Shown here: in pieces, positions 43,224 to 52,238 of the stretch
Layout: every line of letters begins with the position of its first letter
Position numbering within the stretch: the first letter of the stretch is position 1
Assembly (NCBI GenBank): GCA_040349255.1
Contig: JBEQUE010000218.1
Location: 1 to 64,000, forward strand
DNA length: 64,000 nt
Source: DATMER01 sp040349255
Lineage (GTDB): Bacteria; Acidobacteriota; Thermoanaerobaculia; Multivoradales; UBA5704
Direction: 5' to 3'
Position numbers and translations under genes: made by a program
Notes under the pieces: generated by a model
The model's input: the letters and a program-made list of their open reading frames with translations, nothing else
What the model was told of the DNA's origin: nothing
Database searches by the model: none

Positions 43224-44111
43224 ATGCCCCGGCTGACCGGCATCGTCGTCCACTGGCGCAATGAAGAGCCTCTTGCGGAGCTGACCGCCGCCTGGCCCAG
43301 CGACCCGCGGTTCGAGCTGATCGTGGTGGATAACGAATCGTCGGAGCCCCTGGCGCTCGGCCCGGGCCGGCTGGTCCAGCCTGGACGAAACCTGGGCTTC
43401 GCGGGAGGAGCCAACGCCGGGGCCGCCGAAGCGCAGGGAGAAATCCTCCTGATCCTCAACCCCGACGCCGTGCCCGAGCCGGGCGCGCTCGACCGGCTGC
43501 TCGAAGGCTTCGAGGCTCATCCCGAGTCCGCCGGCCTCGCGCCTCGCCTGGTGGGATCGGACGGCCGGTCCCAGGCGGGATGGCAGCTCCGGCGTCTTCC
43601 TTCTCCATGGCAGCTCCTTCTCCAGGCATTTCCGTTCACCGGCACTTCCGAGGCTGGACCCGAGCCGCCGGTCGGGTCGCCGGTCGAGCAGCCGGCGGCG
43701 GCGGCTTTGGCTCTGAGACGAAGCGTCTTCGAGGCGGTCGGCGGGTTCGACACCGCGTTCCATCCGGCCTGGTTCGAGGACGTGGACCTCGCCGCCCGAC
43801 TCAAGCAGACCGGGCATGTCCTTCTCTACTGGCCGGCGGCCGTGTTCCGGCATGGCCTGGGAAGCACCGTACCCCGGCTTGGCTACGGACGGTTCCTCTG
43901 GATCTACTACCGGAACCTGATGCTCTATCTCGGCCGGCATCATGGAGCGCTCTGGTCGCTGGCTGCCCGGATGGCGCTGGTGCCGGGGATGACGATCCGG
44001 CTGCTCCTCCTTCCTTTCTATAGGCCACGGCGCGCGGCTTCCCGGTCCGAAGCCTTTCGCGGCCTCCTGATGGTCCTCGCCGGAGCCGTCACGGATTGGA
44101 AACGGCCATGA
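43224..44111 (+). CDS. Glycosyltransferase family 2
   Basis: A 295-residue GT2 enzyme: GIVVHWRNEE start, LIVVDNESSE, NLGFAGGANAGA, ILNPDAVPEPGALDRL (DxD-like acidic site) and AWFEDVDLAARLKQ. These are rhamnosyltransferase-like features. The C-terminus has amphipathic segments. Its stop overlaps the start of the next GT2 gene (ATGA). Confidence 0.86.
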   Translation: MPRLTGIVVHWRNEEPLAELTAAWPSDPRFELIVVDNESSEPLALGPGRLVQPGRNLGFAGGANAGAAEAQGEILLILNPDAVPEPGALDRLLEGFEAHPESAGLAPRLVGSDGRSQAGWQLRRLPSPWQLLLQAFPFTGTSEAGPEPPVGSPVEQPAAAALALRRSVFEAVGGFDTAFHPAWFEDVDLAARLKQTGHVLLYWPAAVFRHGLGSTVPRLGYGRFLWIYYRNLMLYLGRHHGALWSLAARMALVPGMTIRLLLLPFYRPRRAASRSEAFRGLLMVLAGAVTDWKRP

Positions 44112-45037
44112 CGGAGGTCTCCGTCTGCATCGTGACCTTCAACTCCGCGGCCGACCTGCCCGGCTGCCTGGAGTCGGTGGCCTCCCTGCCGGTGGTCGTC
44201 GTGGACTGCGCGAGCACGGATGACACCGTGGCGGTCGCCCGCCGCTATCCGGTTGAGCTCGTCGAGCTGAAGGAGAACCGCGGCTTCGCGGGCGGCATGA
44301 ACGAGGCAATCTCGCACACCTCGGCGCCGTTCGTGCTGACCCTCAACGCCGACGCCCGGCCGGCTCCGGATTTCGTCAGCCGGCTCCTCGCCCGCATGGA
44401 CCAGCCGAAAGCCGGAGCCGTCACGGGACGGTTGGTTCGGCCAAACGGGCATCTCGACGCCTGCGGCATGCGGTTGACCTCCTCCTGGCGCCACCTGGAC
44501 CGGGGCTCCGGCGAGGTGGACCGCGGCCAGCTCTCCCAGCCGGAGCGGGTCTTCGGCGCGACCGGCGCGGCCACCCTGTTCCGCCGCGAGGCCCTGGAGG
44601 ACGTGGCGGTCGAGGGCGAGGTCTTCGACTCCCGGTTCCACTCCTTCCGCGAGGACGCCGAGCTCGCCTTCCGGCTGCGCGAGCGCGGCTGGGAGATCCT
44701 CTACGAGCCGGCCGCCGTCTGCGAGCACCGCCGGTTCAACCTGCCCGAGCGCCGTTCCGCCATGCCGCCGATCGTCAACTACCACTCGCTCAAGAACCGC
44801 TATCTGCTCCGGATCTATCACCAGACCGCGGGCAACCTGCTCCGGACGCTGATCCCGACCGCCTTCCGGGATCTCCAGGCGCTCGGCTACGTCCTGCTTC
44901 GCGAGCACACCTCCATCCCGGCCTACTCCTGGCTGTGGCGGAACCGCCGCGAGCTGTGGCGGCGGCGGCGGGTCATCCAGGGACGGAAGACCACGGAGAT
45001 CGAGCGCTGGTTCCGCGTCCAGGGGATTCCTCTGTGA
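44108..45037 (+). CDS. Glycosyltransferase family 2
   Basis: A 309-residue GT2 enzyme: VSVCIVTFNSAADLPGCL, VVVDCASTDDT, NRGFAGGMNEAI, LTLNADARPAPDF and FREDAELAFRLRERGW. I take ATG 44108, which overlaps the previous stop (ATGA), over an in-frame ATG four codons earlier. Its stop in turn overlaps the GTG of the next gene. Third GT2 in the locus. Confidence 0.87.
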   Translation: MTEVSVCIVTFNSAADLPGCLESVASLPVVVVDCASTDDTVAVARRYPVELVELKENRGFAGGMNEAISHTSAPFVLTLNADARPAPDFVSRLLARMDQPKAGAVTGRLVRPNGHLDACGMRLTSSWRHLDRGSGEVDRGQLSQPERVFGATGAATLFRREALEDVAVEGEVFDSRFHSFREDAELAFRLRERGWEILYEPAAVCEHRRFNLPERRSAMPPIVNYHSLKNRYLLRIYHQTAGNLLRTLIPTAFRDLQALGYVLLREHTSIPAYSWLWRNRRELWRRRRVIQGRKTTEIERWFRVQGIPL

Positions 45038-46131
45038 AGGTGGCCCTGATCGGCAGCCGGGGGATCCCGAACCGCTACGGCGGCTACGAGACGCTCATGG
45101 AGGAGCTGGCCACCCGGCTCGTGGCGCGCGGGTTCCAGGTGACCGTCTACTGCCGGTCGCACTCGACTCCGCGCTCTCTGAAGGAATACCGCGGCGCCGA
45201 GCTGGTCGTTCTGCCCACGATCCGCACCAAGTACCTGGACACGCCGGTCCATACCTTCCTCTCCTGCCTGCACGCGTCGCGGGCCGGGTACGACGCGGCG
45301 CTCGTGGTGAACTCGGCGAACGCGATCTTCGTCCCCCTGCTGCGGATCGGCGGCGTGCCGGTGGCGCTCCATGTGGACGGGATCGAGAAACGGCGCGCCA
45401 AGTGGGGGCCGGCCGGCCGGTTCGTCTATGCGCTGTCTGAGCGGCTCGCCTGCGCCCTGCCCGACATCCTGGTCACCGACGCCGAGGTCATCCGGCGGCA
45501 CTACCTCGACCGCTACCGCGCCGAGTCGGTGCCGATCGCCTACGGCGTCGAGCCGCGCCCGCCGGCTGAAGAGGGGGTACTCGCGCGGCTGGGTCTCTCC
45601 CACCGCCGCTACTTCCTCTACGTGAGCCGGTTCGAGCCGGAGAACAATCCGCACCGCGTGGCCGAGGCCTACCGCCAGGTCGGCGGCGATCTGCCGCTGG
45701 TCATGGTCGGCGGCGCACCCTACGCGGGCGAGTTCATCCGCGGCTTCACCCAGGGCGCGGACCCGCGCATCCTCTTTCCCGGGGCGATCTATGGCGAGGG
45801 CTATCGCGAGCTTCTGTCCCACGCTCTGGCCTATGTCCACGCCACCGAGGTGGGAGGCACCCACCCGGCGCTCGTGGAGGCCATGGGTTACGGCAACTGT
45901 CCGGTCGTCAACGACACGCCGGAGAACCGGGAGGTGGCCGGCGGCGTCGGCCTCTACTTCCGCGCCGAGACCCCCTCGACCCTGGCCGACCAGCTCGATT
46001 GGGTGCGCCGAAACCCGGGCCGGGCGGCGGCCCGCGGACGCGCCGCGGCCCGCCGCGCCAGGCTCCTCTATTCCTGGGATCGGGTCACGGAGCGGTACGC
46101 CGAGCTGTTCCGGAGATTGTCATCTCGCTAA
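45034..46131 (+). CDS. Glycosyltransferase, GT4/DUF1972 type
   Basis: A 365-residue GT-B enzyme. Its N-terminus, KVALIGSRGIPNRYGGYET, is the DUF1972 signature seen in rhamnosyl/glucosyltransferases of capsule loci. The C-terminal half has FLYVSRFEPENNPHRVAEAY and ATEVGGTHPALVEAMGYG, the GT4 nucleotide-sugar site. The GTG start overlaps the previous stop codon as GTGA. It completes the glycosyltransferase set of the locus. Confidence 0.87.
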   Translation: MKVALIGSRGIPNRYGGYETLMEELATRLVARGFQVTVYCRSHSTPRSLKEYRGAELVVLPTIRTKYLDTPVHTFLSCLHASRAGYDAALVVNSANAIFVPLLRIGGVPVALHVDGIEKRRAKWGPAGRFVYALSERLACALPDILVTDAEVIRRHYLDRYRAESVPIAYGVEPRPPAEEGVLARLGLSHRRYFLYVSRFEPENNPHRVAEAYRQVGGDLPLVMVGGAPYAGEFIRGFTQGADPRILFPGAIYGEGYRELLSHALAYVHATEVGGTHPALVEAMGYGNCPVVNDTPENREVAGGVGLYFRAETPSTLADQLDWVRRNPGRAAARGRAAARRARLLYSWDRVTERYAELFRRLSSR

Positions 46132-46187
46132 AATACCAGGGGAGCATAGATGCAACTCGCGCGTCGCACGTTAGAATAGCGGGCGGC

Positions 46188-46229
46188 ATGACGAGGCCGC
46201 TCCGGAGAGAACTCCCCATTCCATGCTGA
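46188..46229 (+). other. Possible 13-codon leader ORF overlapping the next start
   Basis: An ATG at 46188 opens a 13-codon frame (MTRPLRRELPIPC) whose TGA lies within the first codons of the glycosylphosphotransferase gene (ATGCTGA). It could couple translation. There is no strong ribosome binding site, so this may be chance. Confidence 0.2.
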
Positions 46230-47677
46230 AAGAACGAGCCCGGATCCTCGCGGTCGGAATCTTCCTGCTGGATCTCGCTCTTGTCGCGGCCGCATTTCTC
46301 TCGGCGTTCGCGATACGGAGCTGGTTCCTCCCCTGGTTGGCTCCGAAGACGTTCCCGAGCCACCTGTACCCGCTTTCCGAGTACCTGCCGCTGCTGCCGC
46401 TGGCGCTCGCGATCTGGGGCGGACTGCTGCTGTCCTCGGGCCGCTACCGCTCGCACCGCACGGTGCCGATCCTCGACGAGGCCTGGGCCATCCTGCGGGT
46501 CTGCCTGTCGGGAGCGGTGATCTTCACGCTGGTCCTCTACATCGCCCGGGTGGACGAGCACCTGCTCGGCAACGACCGCATCAGCCGCTTCTGGGTCTTC
46601 CTGTTCGCGGCCTTCGCCTGCCTCTTCCTGCTCGCCGAGAAGCTGGGCATCCGCACGACGGCCCGGTACGTGCGCTCCCATGGCTTCAATTACCGAGCGG
46701 TGCTGATCGTCGGCACGAGCCCCACGGCCCACCGCATCGCCGAGTCGATCCGCGTCCATCGCTTCTGGGGCTTCCGCGTGCTCGGGTTCATCGGCATCGG
46801 GGACGGAGGGAGCGAGCCGTGGACCGGGCGCTATCCGCTGCTCGGCCAGGTGGAAGACATCCCGCGCATCGTCGAGAGCAACGTGGTGGACGACGTGATC
46901 TTCGCGGTCCACCGCCGCGAGCTCGACCGGCTGGAGGACCTCTTCCTCAGCCTCCAGGAGCAGGGCATCCGCACCCGGTTCGCGCTCGATCTGTTCCCGC
47001 ACGCCCTGGCCCGGGTCGAGATGGAAGAGCTGGACGGCATGCCGCTGCTGTCCTTCGCCACGACGCCGACGAGCCAGCTCCAGCTCATGGCGAAGCGGGT
47101 CCTGGACATCGCGCTCGCTTCACTCCTCCTGCTGCTCGGCCTGCCGGTGGTGACCATGATCGCGCTGGCGATCAAGATCACCTCGGGCGGCACGGTGTTC
47201 TTCCGCCAGACCCGCTGCGGCCTGAACGGGCGTTTCTTCACGCTCTACAAGTTCCGCACGATGGTCGAGGACGCCGAGGAGCGGCGCCGCGAGCTGCTGC
47301 ACTTGAACGAGATGCAGGGCCCGGTGTTCAAGCTGAAGAGCGATCCGCGGGTGACGCTGCTCGGCCGCTTCCTGCGCCGCTTCAGCCTGGACGAGTTCCC
47401 GCAGTTCTGGAACGTGCTGCGCGGCGACATGAGCCTGGTCGGCCCCCGGCCGCCGATCCCCGAGGAGGTCGCGCAGTACAAGCGCTGGCAGCGCCGCCGC
47501 CTCGCCATGAAGCCGGGCCTCACCTGCCTGTGGCAGATCAGCGGCCGGAACAACATCGACTTCGACCGCTGGATGCAGCTCGATCTCGAATACATCGACT
47601 CCTGGTCGCCGATGCTCGACCTGAAGATCCTGCTGAAGACGATCCCGGTGGTGCTTACGGGAAAAGGCGCTTCGTAG
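46223..47677 (+). CDS. Polyprenyl glycosylphosphotransferase (WbaP/EpsE-like)
   Basis: A 484-residue membrane enzyme that transfers a sugar-1-phosphate to undecaprenyl phosphate, the first step of exopolysaccharide or O-antigen unit assembly. Four N-terminal helices and a CoA-binding-like NAD domain (about 145-240) precede the catalytic helix near residue 295 and the conserved KFRTM, LRRFSLDEFPQFWNVL, GDMSLVGPRPP and KPGLTCLWQISGR blocks. It sits after the glycosyltransferases, so they likely build on its product. Its 3' end overlaps convergent pdxA by 23 bases. Confidence 0.92.
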   Translation: MLKERARILAVGIFLLDLALVAAAFLSAFAIRSWFLPWLAPKTFPSHLYPLSEYLPLLPLALAIWGGLLLSSGRYRSHRTVPILDEAWAILRVCLSGAVIFTLVLYIARVDEHLLGNDRISRFWVFLFAAFACLFLLAEKLGIRTTARYVRSHGFNYRAVLIVGTSPTAHRIAESIRVHRFWGFRVLGFIGIGDGGSEPWTGRYPLLGQVEDIPRIVESNVVDDVIFAVHRRELDRLEDLFLSLQEQGIRTRFALDLFPHALARVEMEELDGMPLLSFATTPTSQLQLMAKRVLDIALASLLLLLGLPVVTMIALAIKITSGGTVFFRQTRCGLNGRFFTLYKFRTMVEDAEERRRELLHLNEMQGPVFKLKSDPRVTLLGRFLRRFSLDEFPQFWNVLRGDMSLVGPRPPIPEEVAQYKRWQRRRLAMKPGLTCLWQISGRNNIDFDRWMQLDLEYIDSWSPMLDLKILLKTIPVVLTGKGAS

Positions 47678-48671
47678 GAAGCCGGCCCGCGATCAGCCCC
47701 AGCGTCGCCTCCACCACCTCCGCCAGCGGCTTCTCGTCGGCCAGGCCCTTGCCGGCCAGGGGGAAGGCGGTGCCGTGATCGACCGAGGTCCTCAGGAACG
47801 GCAGGCCCAGGGTCCAGTTGGTCGCCAAGCCAAAGGCGGCGGTCTTCACGGCGATCAGTCCCTGGTCGTGGTAGAGGGCGAGGACCCAGTCGAACTCGCC
47901 GCGCCGGGCGCGGGCGAAGAGCGAATCGGCGCTCTCGGGACCGTGGACGTCCAGCCCCCGCTCGCGCGCCGCGGCCACGGCGGGCGCCAGGATGCGGCCG
48001 TCCTCCTCGCCGAGCAGTCCGCCCTCTCCGGCGTGTGGGTTCAAACCGGCCAGCGCGATCTTCCCGCCGGCGTGGCGGTGGAGACAGTCGAGCGCCTCGG
48101 CGATCGTGTCGCCGCGGATCCCGTCCAGGGCCTCGCGGATCGGCAGGTGGACGTTGAGGAGCGCCACCTGGAGCCCGGGCGCCAGGAAGGCCATCAGGTA
48201 GTCGCGGCCGTAGCGCTCCAGGCCGCAGGCCTCGGCCAGGTAGTCGGTGTGGCCCTTGAAGCCGGGCAGGACGTGCCGGGCGATCGACTCCTTGCTGACC
48301 GGCGCCGTGACCAGCGCGTCGGCCGCTCCGGAGCGGACCAGCGAGATGCCGGCGTCGAGCGCGGCCATGGCGCCGGCCGCGTCCGCGAGCCCGGACGCGC
48401 CGAGCGTGATCGACCGGCGGTCGCCGACCGGATCCAGTATCGGGATCAAATCGGGAATGAAGTCGCCCTCCTCCACGGCTCCGGCGACGTACCGCAGACG
48501 GTCCCAGGGGAAGTCCGGGAGCGACGGGCGGAGCGCGTCGAGCGCCGACCGCTCGGCGATCAGGAGCGGTCGCCAGCCGGCAGGCGGGCCGGGCGCGAGG
48601 AGCTTGAGCAGGATTTCGGGGCCGATCCCGGCGGGATCACCCTGGGTGAGCACGAGACGAGGAAGAGGCAT
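47655..48671 (-). CDS. pdxA: 4-hydroxythreonine-4-phosphate dehydrogenase
   Basis: Oxidises 4-phosphohydroxy-L-threonine in pyridoxal phosphate synthesis. The 338-residue protein has LTQGDPAGIGPEI, TAPVSKESI, GHTDYLAEACG, NPHAGEGGLLG and ALYHDQGLIAVK, including the metal-binding histidines. The ATG at 48671 shares one base with the hfq stop (TGATG). It ends the ricT-hfq-pdxA operon. Confidence 0.95.
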   Translation of the reverse strand: MPLPRLVLTQGDPAGIGPEILLKLLAPGPPAGWRPLLIAERSALDALRPSLPDFPWDRLRYVAGAVEEGDFIPDLIPILDPVGDRRSITLGASGLADAAGAMAALDAGISLVRSGAADALVTAPVSKESIARHVLPGFKGHTDYLAEACGLERYGRDYLMAFLAPGLQVALLNVHLPIREALDGIRGDTIAEALDCLHRHAGGKIALAGLNPHAGEGGLLGEEDGRILAPAVAAARERGLDVHGPESADSLFARARRGEFDWVLALYHDQGLIAVKTAAFGLATNWTLGLPFLRTSVDHGTAFPLAGKGLADEKPLAEVVEATLGLIAGRLPTKRLFP

Positions 48672-49027
48672 CAGTCGCGGTCGAATTCGCTGTCCACCAC
48701 GCGCTTGCCCCGCCGCTGCTTGAGCTCCTCCTCCTTGAACATGTAGCGGATGAAGTGCTTCTGGATCAGCAGGTTGGGCCCGACGTGGCGGTTCAGCTTG
48801 ATCGCCCCCTTGTCGTACCACTCGATCCACCCGCGCAGTTCCTCGCCGTCGGTCAGGACCACCACCATCGGGGTCTTCGACGCCATCTGCTTGAGGTAGT
48901 AGAACTCCTCGGCGTTGGTCTGCTCGGGCGGGCTCTGCTTGCGCCGCACGCTGCGCGCAGGCATCTCCTTCTTGAGCTCGTTCATGTCGGGGCGGATCAG
49001 TTTGCGGTTCGCCATGTTTGGGTCCAT
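48671..49027 (-). CDS. hfq: RNA chaperone Hfq, N-terminally extended
   Basis: A 118-residue protein with an Sm-like domain at about residues 41-97: FYYLKQMASKTPMVVVL, then GWIEWYDKGAIKL (Sm1), and KHFIRYM (Sm2, the conserved Lys-His at 90-91). The first 40 residues are a basic extension absent from E. coli Hfq, and the tail is charged. ATG 49027 has AAAGGA 6 bases upstream. It would help small RNAs pair with mRNAs. The gene lies 11 bases after ricT and overlaps pdxA. Confidence 0.8.
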   Translation of the reverse strand: MDPNMANRKLIRPDMNELKKEMPARSVRRKQSPPEQTNAEEFYYLKQMASKTPMVVVLTDGEELRGWIEWYDKGAIKLNRHVGPNLLIQKHFIRYMFKEEELKQRRGKRVVDSEFDRD

Positions 49028-49038
49028 GCCGGGTCCTT

Positions 49039-49767
49039 TCAGGCCGGCGGCGGTGCCGACGGCCGGTCCTGACCCTTGTTGGTCTTGTAGTTGTCGTCCT
49101 CGTAGGCCAGGCAGCAGAGCAGCCGCCCGCACTGGCCCGAGATCTTGGACGGGTTCAGGCTCAGGTTCTGACGCTTGGCCATCTGGATCGAGATCGGCCG
49201 GAAGTCCTTGAGCCAGGTCGAGCAGCAGAGCGTGCGCCCGCAGACGCCGATGCCGCCGATCAGTCCGGCCTCGTCCCGCGCCCCGACCTGCACCATCTTC
49301 ACCCTCACGGAGAAGCGGCTCGACAGGTCGCGCACGAGTTGCCGGAAGTCCACCCGCCCGTCCGACGTGAAGTAGAAGGTTGCCTTCTTTCCGCTCAGGG
49401 AGAAGTCGACCAGGGAGATCTTCATGTCCAGGCTGAGCGCCCGCGAGCGCTCCTGCGCGAAGACCTTTCCTGTCATCTCGTTCTGACACTGCCGGTCATA
49501 GGCCGCCATGTCCGAGTCGTCCGCGCCGCGCAGGATCGGGCGCGCGCTCGACTTCTGGCACGGCTTGAACACCGGCATCGGCGATTGCTCGACATGGCCG
49601 AGCGCCGGACCCGACTCCAGATCCACGACCACCCGGGCCCCGCGGGCGAAGATCTTCCCACCCGTCGTGCAGAGCGTCAGGTTCGTCTCGTCCCGGAACC
49701 GCACCCCGACGAACGCGTCCTCGACCGCCGTCGACATGCCCTTGAAAGCACAACCGCTACAGCTCAT
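49039..49767 (-). CDS. PSP1/RicT-like protein
   Basis: A 242-residue protein of the PSP1/YaaT (RicT) family. Cysteine motifs at the C-terminus, GVCGRTLCCSTW and GQCGRLLCCLAYE, and cysteines near the N-terminus (SCSGCAF) fit the iron-sulfur-binding pattern of the family. In Bacillus, RicT with RicA and RicF supports RNA maturation by RNase Y; here it lies next to hfq, which suggests an RNA-related role. That link is inference. Confidence 0.87.
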   Translation of the reverse strand: MSCSGCAFKGMSTAVEDAFVGVRFRDETNLTLCTTGGKIFARGARVVVDLESGPALGHVEQSPMPVFKPCQKSSARPILRGADDSDMAAYDRQCQNEMTGKVFAQERSRALSLDMKISLVDFSLSGKKATFYFTSDGRVDFRQLVRDLSSRFSVRVKMVQVGARDEAGLIGGIGVCGRTLCCSTWLKDFRPISIQMAKRQNLSLNPSKISGQCGRLLCCLAYEDDNYKTNKGQDRPSAPPPA

Positions 49768-49899
49768 GGTTCATCCCAGTCCCTTGCGACAGCGTTGCAG
49801 CCTCTTGCACGATGAATACCAGCTCCGCCGGCCCGCCGCCGAGGCGCAAGGGGAAGTCGAGCTCGGTACGACCGGAGGAGAAAATCGGGCGTTACGGTA

Positions 49900-51207
49900 T
49901 CACGAACCCGAAGCGAGCGCCTTCTCGACCACCCTCCGGCCGATGTCGCGCCGGTAGACCTTGCCCGGCCAGTCCACCCGCTCCGCCGCCACGTAGGCCT
50001 TGCGCAGCGCTCCCGCCAGGTCGGGGTCGGTGGCGCAGACCGAGAGCACCCGACCCCCGGCGCTGACCAGCTCGCCAGTCTCTCCTATGGCCCCGGCGGT
50101 CAAGGCAGTCCCGGCGTGGAAGATCTCCACTCCGGGCACCTCGGCGGCGTGGTCCAGCCCGCGGATCGGCTCGCCCGTGACCGGCCGGCCCGGATAGCCC
50201 GGGCTCGCCAGCACGAGGCAGGCCGAGACCTCCTTGCGGAACGAGAGCCGGCGGACGTCGAACTCTCCGCGCGCGCCCGCGGCGAGCACCGGCAGCAGGT
50301 CGTCCTCCAGACGCAGCAGGATCGCCTGGCACTCGGGATCGCCGAAGCGGGCGTTGAACTCGAGGACGCGCGGACCGTCCTTGGTGAGGATCAGGCCGGC
50401 GTAGAGGACGCCCACGAACCGCCGCCCCTCGGCCGCCATCCCGGCCACGGTCGGGTGGATGATCTTCTCCAGCACCTCGGCGGCGGTCTCGGCGGGGAGC
50501 ACCCCGGCCGGGCTGTGCGAGCCCATGCCGCCGGTGTTCGGACCGGTGTCGTCGTCGCCGATCCGCTTGTAGTCCTTGGCGGTGGCGAGCGGCAGGACGC
50601 GCTCGCCGTCCGAGAGCGCCATGAAGGAGACCTCCTCGCCGTCCAGGAAGGCCTCGACGATCGCGCGGTCGCCGCTCGCGCCAAAACGGCGGTCCTCGAA
50701 GAGGTCGCGGACCGCGGCGTCGTACTCGGCCTCGTCGGCCGCGATCACCACACCCTTGCCGGCGGCGAGGCCGTCGGCCTTGATCACCACCGGCCAGCCG
50801 AAGCGGCCCCGGACCTCGCGCGCCTGCTCGGCGCCGTGCACCACCACGAACGGCGCGGTCGGGATGCCGTGGCGCTGCATGAGCTCCTTGGAGAAGACCT
50901 TGCTGCCTTCGAGCTCCGCGGCAAGCAGGGTGGGGCCGAACGCCTTCAGGCCGCGGGCCGTGAGCTCGTCCACGAGCCCGAGGGTGAGCGGCAGCTCGGG
51001 GCCGACGACGGTGAGGTCGATCTTCATCTCGGTCGCGAAGTCGGCGAGGCGCTGGACCTCCTCGGCCGCGATCGGCACCAGGTCGGCCACCCGCGCGATG
51101 CCGGGGTTGCCCGGCGCGCAGTAGAGCTCGGTCAGGAGCGGGCTCTGGCGCAGCTTCCAGCACAGGGCATGCTCGCGGCCTCCGCCGCCCACGACCAGCA
51201 CTCTCAT
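49900..51207 (-). CDS. purD: Phosphoribosylamine-glycine ligase
   Basis: Joins glycine to phosphoribosylamine with ATP in purine synthesis. The 435-residue protein begins RVLVVGGGGREHALCWKL and has the ATP-grasp segments VIKADGLAAGKGV and DDDTGPNTGGMGSHSPAG and the late FNARFGDPE motif. The start ATG overlaps the pta stop (ATGA). The 132 bases between its end and ricT hold no gene. Confidence 0.95.
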   Translation of the reverse strand: MRVLVVGGGGREHALCWKLRQSPLLTELYCAPGNPGIARVADLVPIAAEEVQRLADFATEMKIDLTVVGPELPLTLGLVDELTARGLKAFGPTLLAAELEGSKVFSKELMQRHGIPTAPFVVVHGAEQAREVRGRFGWPVVIKADGLAAGKGVVIAADEAEYDAAVRDLFEDRRFGASGDRAIVEAFLDGEEVSFMALSDGERVLPLATAKDYKRIGDDDTGPNTGGMGSHSPAGVLPAETAAEVLEKIIHPTVAGMAAEGRRFVGVLYAGLILTKDGPRVLEFNARFGDPECQAILLRLEDDLLPVLAAGARGEFDVRRLSFRKEVSACLVLASPGYPGRPVTGEPIRGLDHAAEVPGVEIFHAGTALTAGAIGETGELVSAGGRVLSVCATDPDLAGALRKAYVAAERVDWPGKVYRRDIGRRVVEKALASGS

Positions 51208-52220
51208 GAAGGCCTCCGATCCGCCGCGGCCGCGGAGAGCGCGGTCACGGCCATCGCATCGAGGATGTCCTCGGCCGAGCACCCCCGAGACAGGTCGTTG
51301 ATCGGCCGGTCGAGACCCTGGAGCAGCGGTCCCACCGCCCGCGCCCCGGCCAGCCTTTCGGTCAGCTTGTAGGAGATGTTCCCGGCGTCGAGGTCCGGGA
51401 ACACGAGGACGTTGGCCCGGCCGGCGACCGGGCTGCCGGGTGCCTTGCGGCCGGCCACGTCCGGCACCAGGGCGGCGTCGGCCTGCAGCTCGCCGTCCAC
51501 CTGGAAGTCCACGCCGCGCCCGCGCAGGACCTCCAGAGCCGCCCGCACCTTCTCGACCCGCGGATGGCGGGCGCTGCCATGGGTCGAGAACGAGAGCAGG
51601 GCCACGAGCGGCTCCTCGTCGAGCAGCGTGCGGCAGCTCCCCGCCGCGGCCTCCGCGATGTCGGCCAGTTGCTCGGGGTCGGGATCGGGGACCACGCCGC
51701 AGTCGCTGTAGATCAGCGCTCGGCCTCCGCGATCGGCAGGCAGCACCATCAGGAAGCAGGAGGAGACGGTCTTGAGGCCGGGCCTCGGGCCGATCACCCG
51801 CAGCGCGGCCCGCATGGTGTCAGCCGTGGTCGCCACCGCGCCCATGACCGCGCCGTCCGCGCGCCGCGAGGCGACCCGCAGGCAGGCGTAGTAGAGCGGG
51901 TCGAGCGCCAGGCTGCCGGCGTCGGCCGGGTCGAGGCCGCGGGCCGCGAGGCGCTCGGAGAGGCGGGCCGTGAGGTGATGGAGGTCGGGCTCGGCGATCG
52001 GCTCCAGGACCGGGACGCTGAGAGAAAGGCCGGCCTCGGCCGCGACCCGCGCCACCTCCTCGCGCCGGCCGACGACGTTCACCCGGCAGAGGCCCGAGGC
52101 CGCGGCGCGCTCGGCGGCGGTGAGGACGCGCGGGTCCTCGCCCTCGGCGAGCACGATCGTGGCTCCGACCTGACTGGCCCGTTCGCGCAGGCGGTGCAGA
52201 AGGTTGCCGGGACCGAACAT
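51204..52220 (-). CDS. pta: Phosphate acetyltransferase
   Basis: Interconverts acetyl-CoA and acetyl phosphate. The 338-residue, single-domain Pta shows IVLAEGEDPRVL, SLALDPLYYACL, GAVATTADTMRAAL, ALLSFSTHGSA, DGELQADAAL and NVLVFPDLDAGNISYKL. No acetate kinase gene is adjacent; purD follows by overlap. Confidence 0.93.
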   Translation of the reverse strand: MFGPGNLLHRLRERASQVGATIVLAEGEDPRVLTAAERAAASGLCRVNVVGRREEVARVAAEAGLSLSVPVLEPIAEPDLHHLTARLSERLAARGLDPADAGSLALDPLYYACLRVASRRADGAVMGAVATTADTMRAALRVIGPRPGLKTVSSCFLMVLPADRGGRALIYSDCGVVPDPDPEQLADIAEAAAGSCRTLLDEEPLVALLSFSTHGSARHPRVEKVRAALEVLRGRGVDFQVDGELQADAALVPDVAGRKAPGSPVAGRANVLVFPDLDAGNISYKLTERLAGARAVGPLLQGLDRPINDLSRGCSAEDILDAMAVTALSAAAADRRPS

Positions 52221-52238
52221 CGGGTCCCGGATTCTAGC

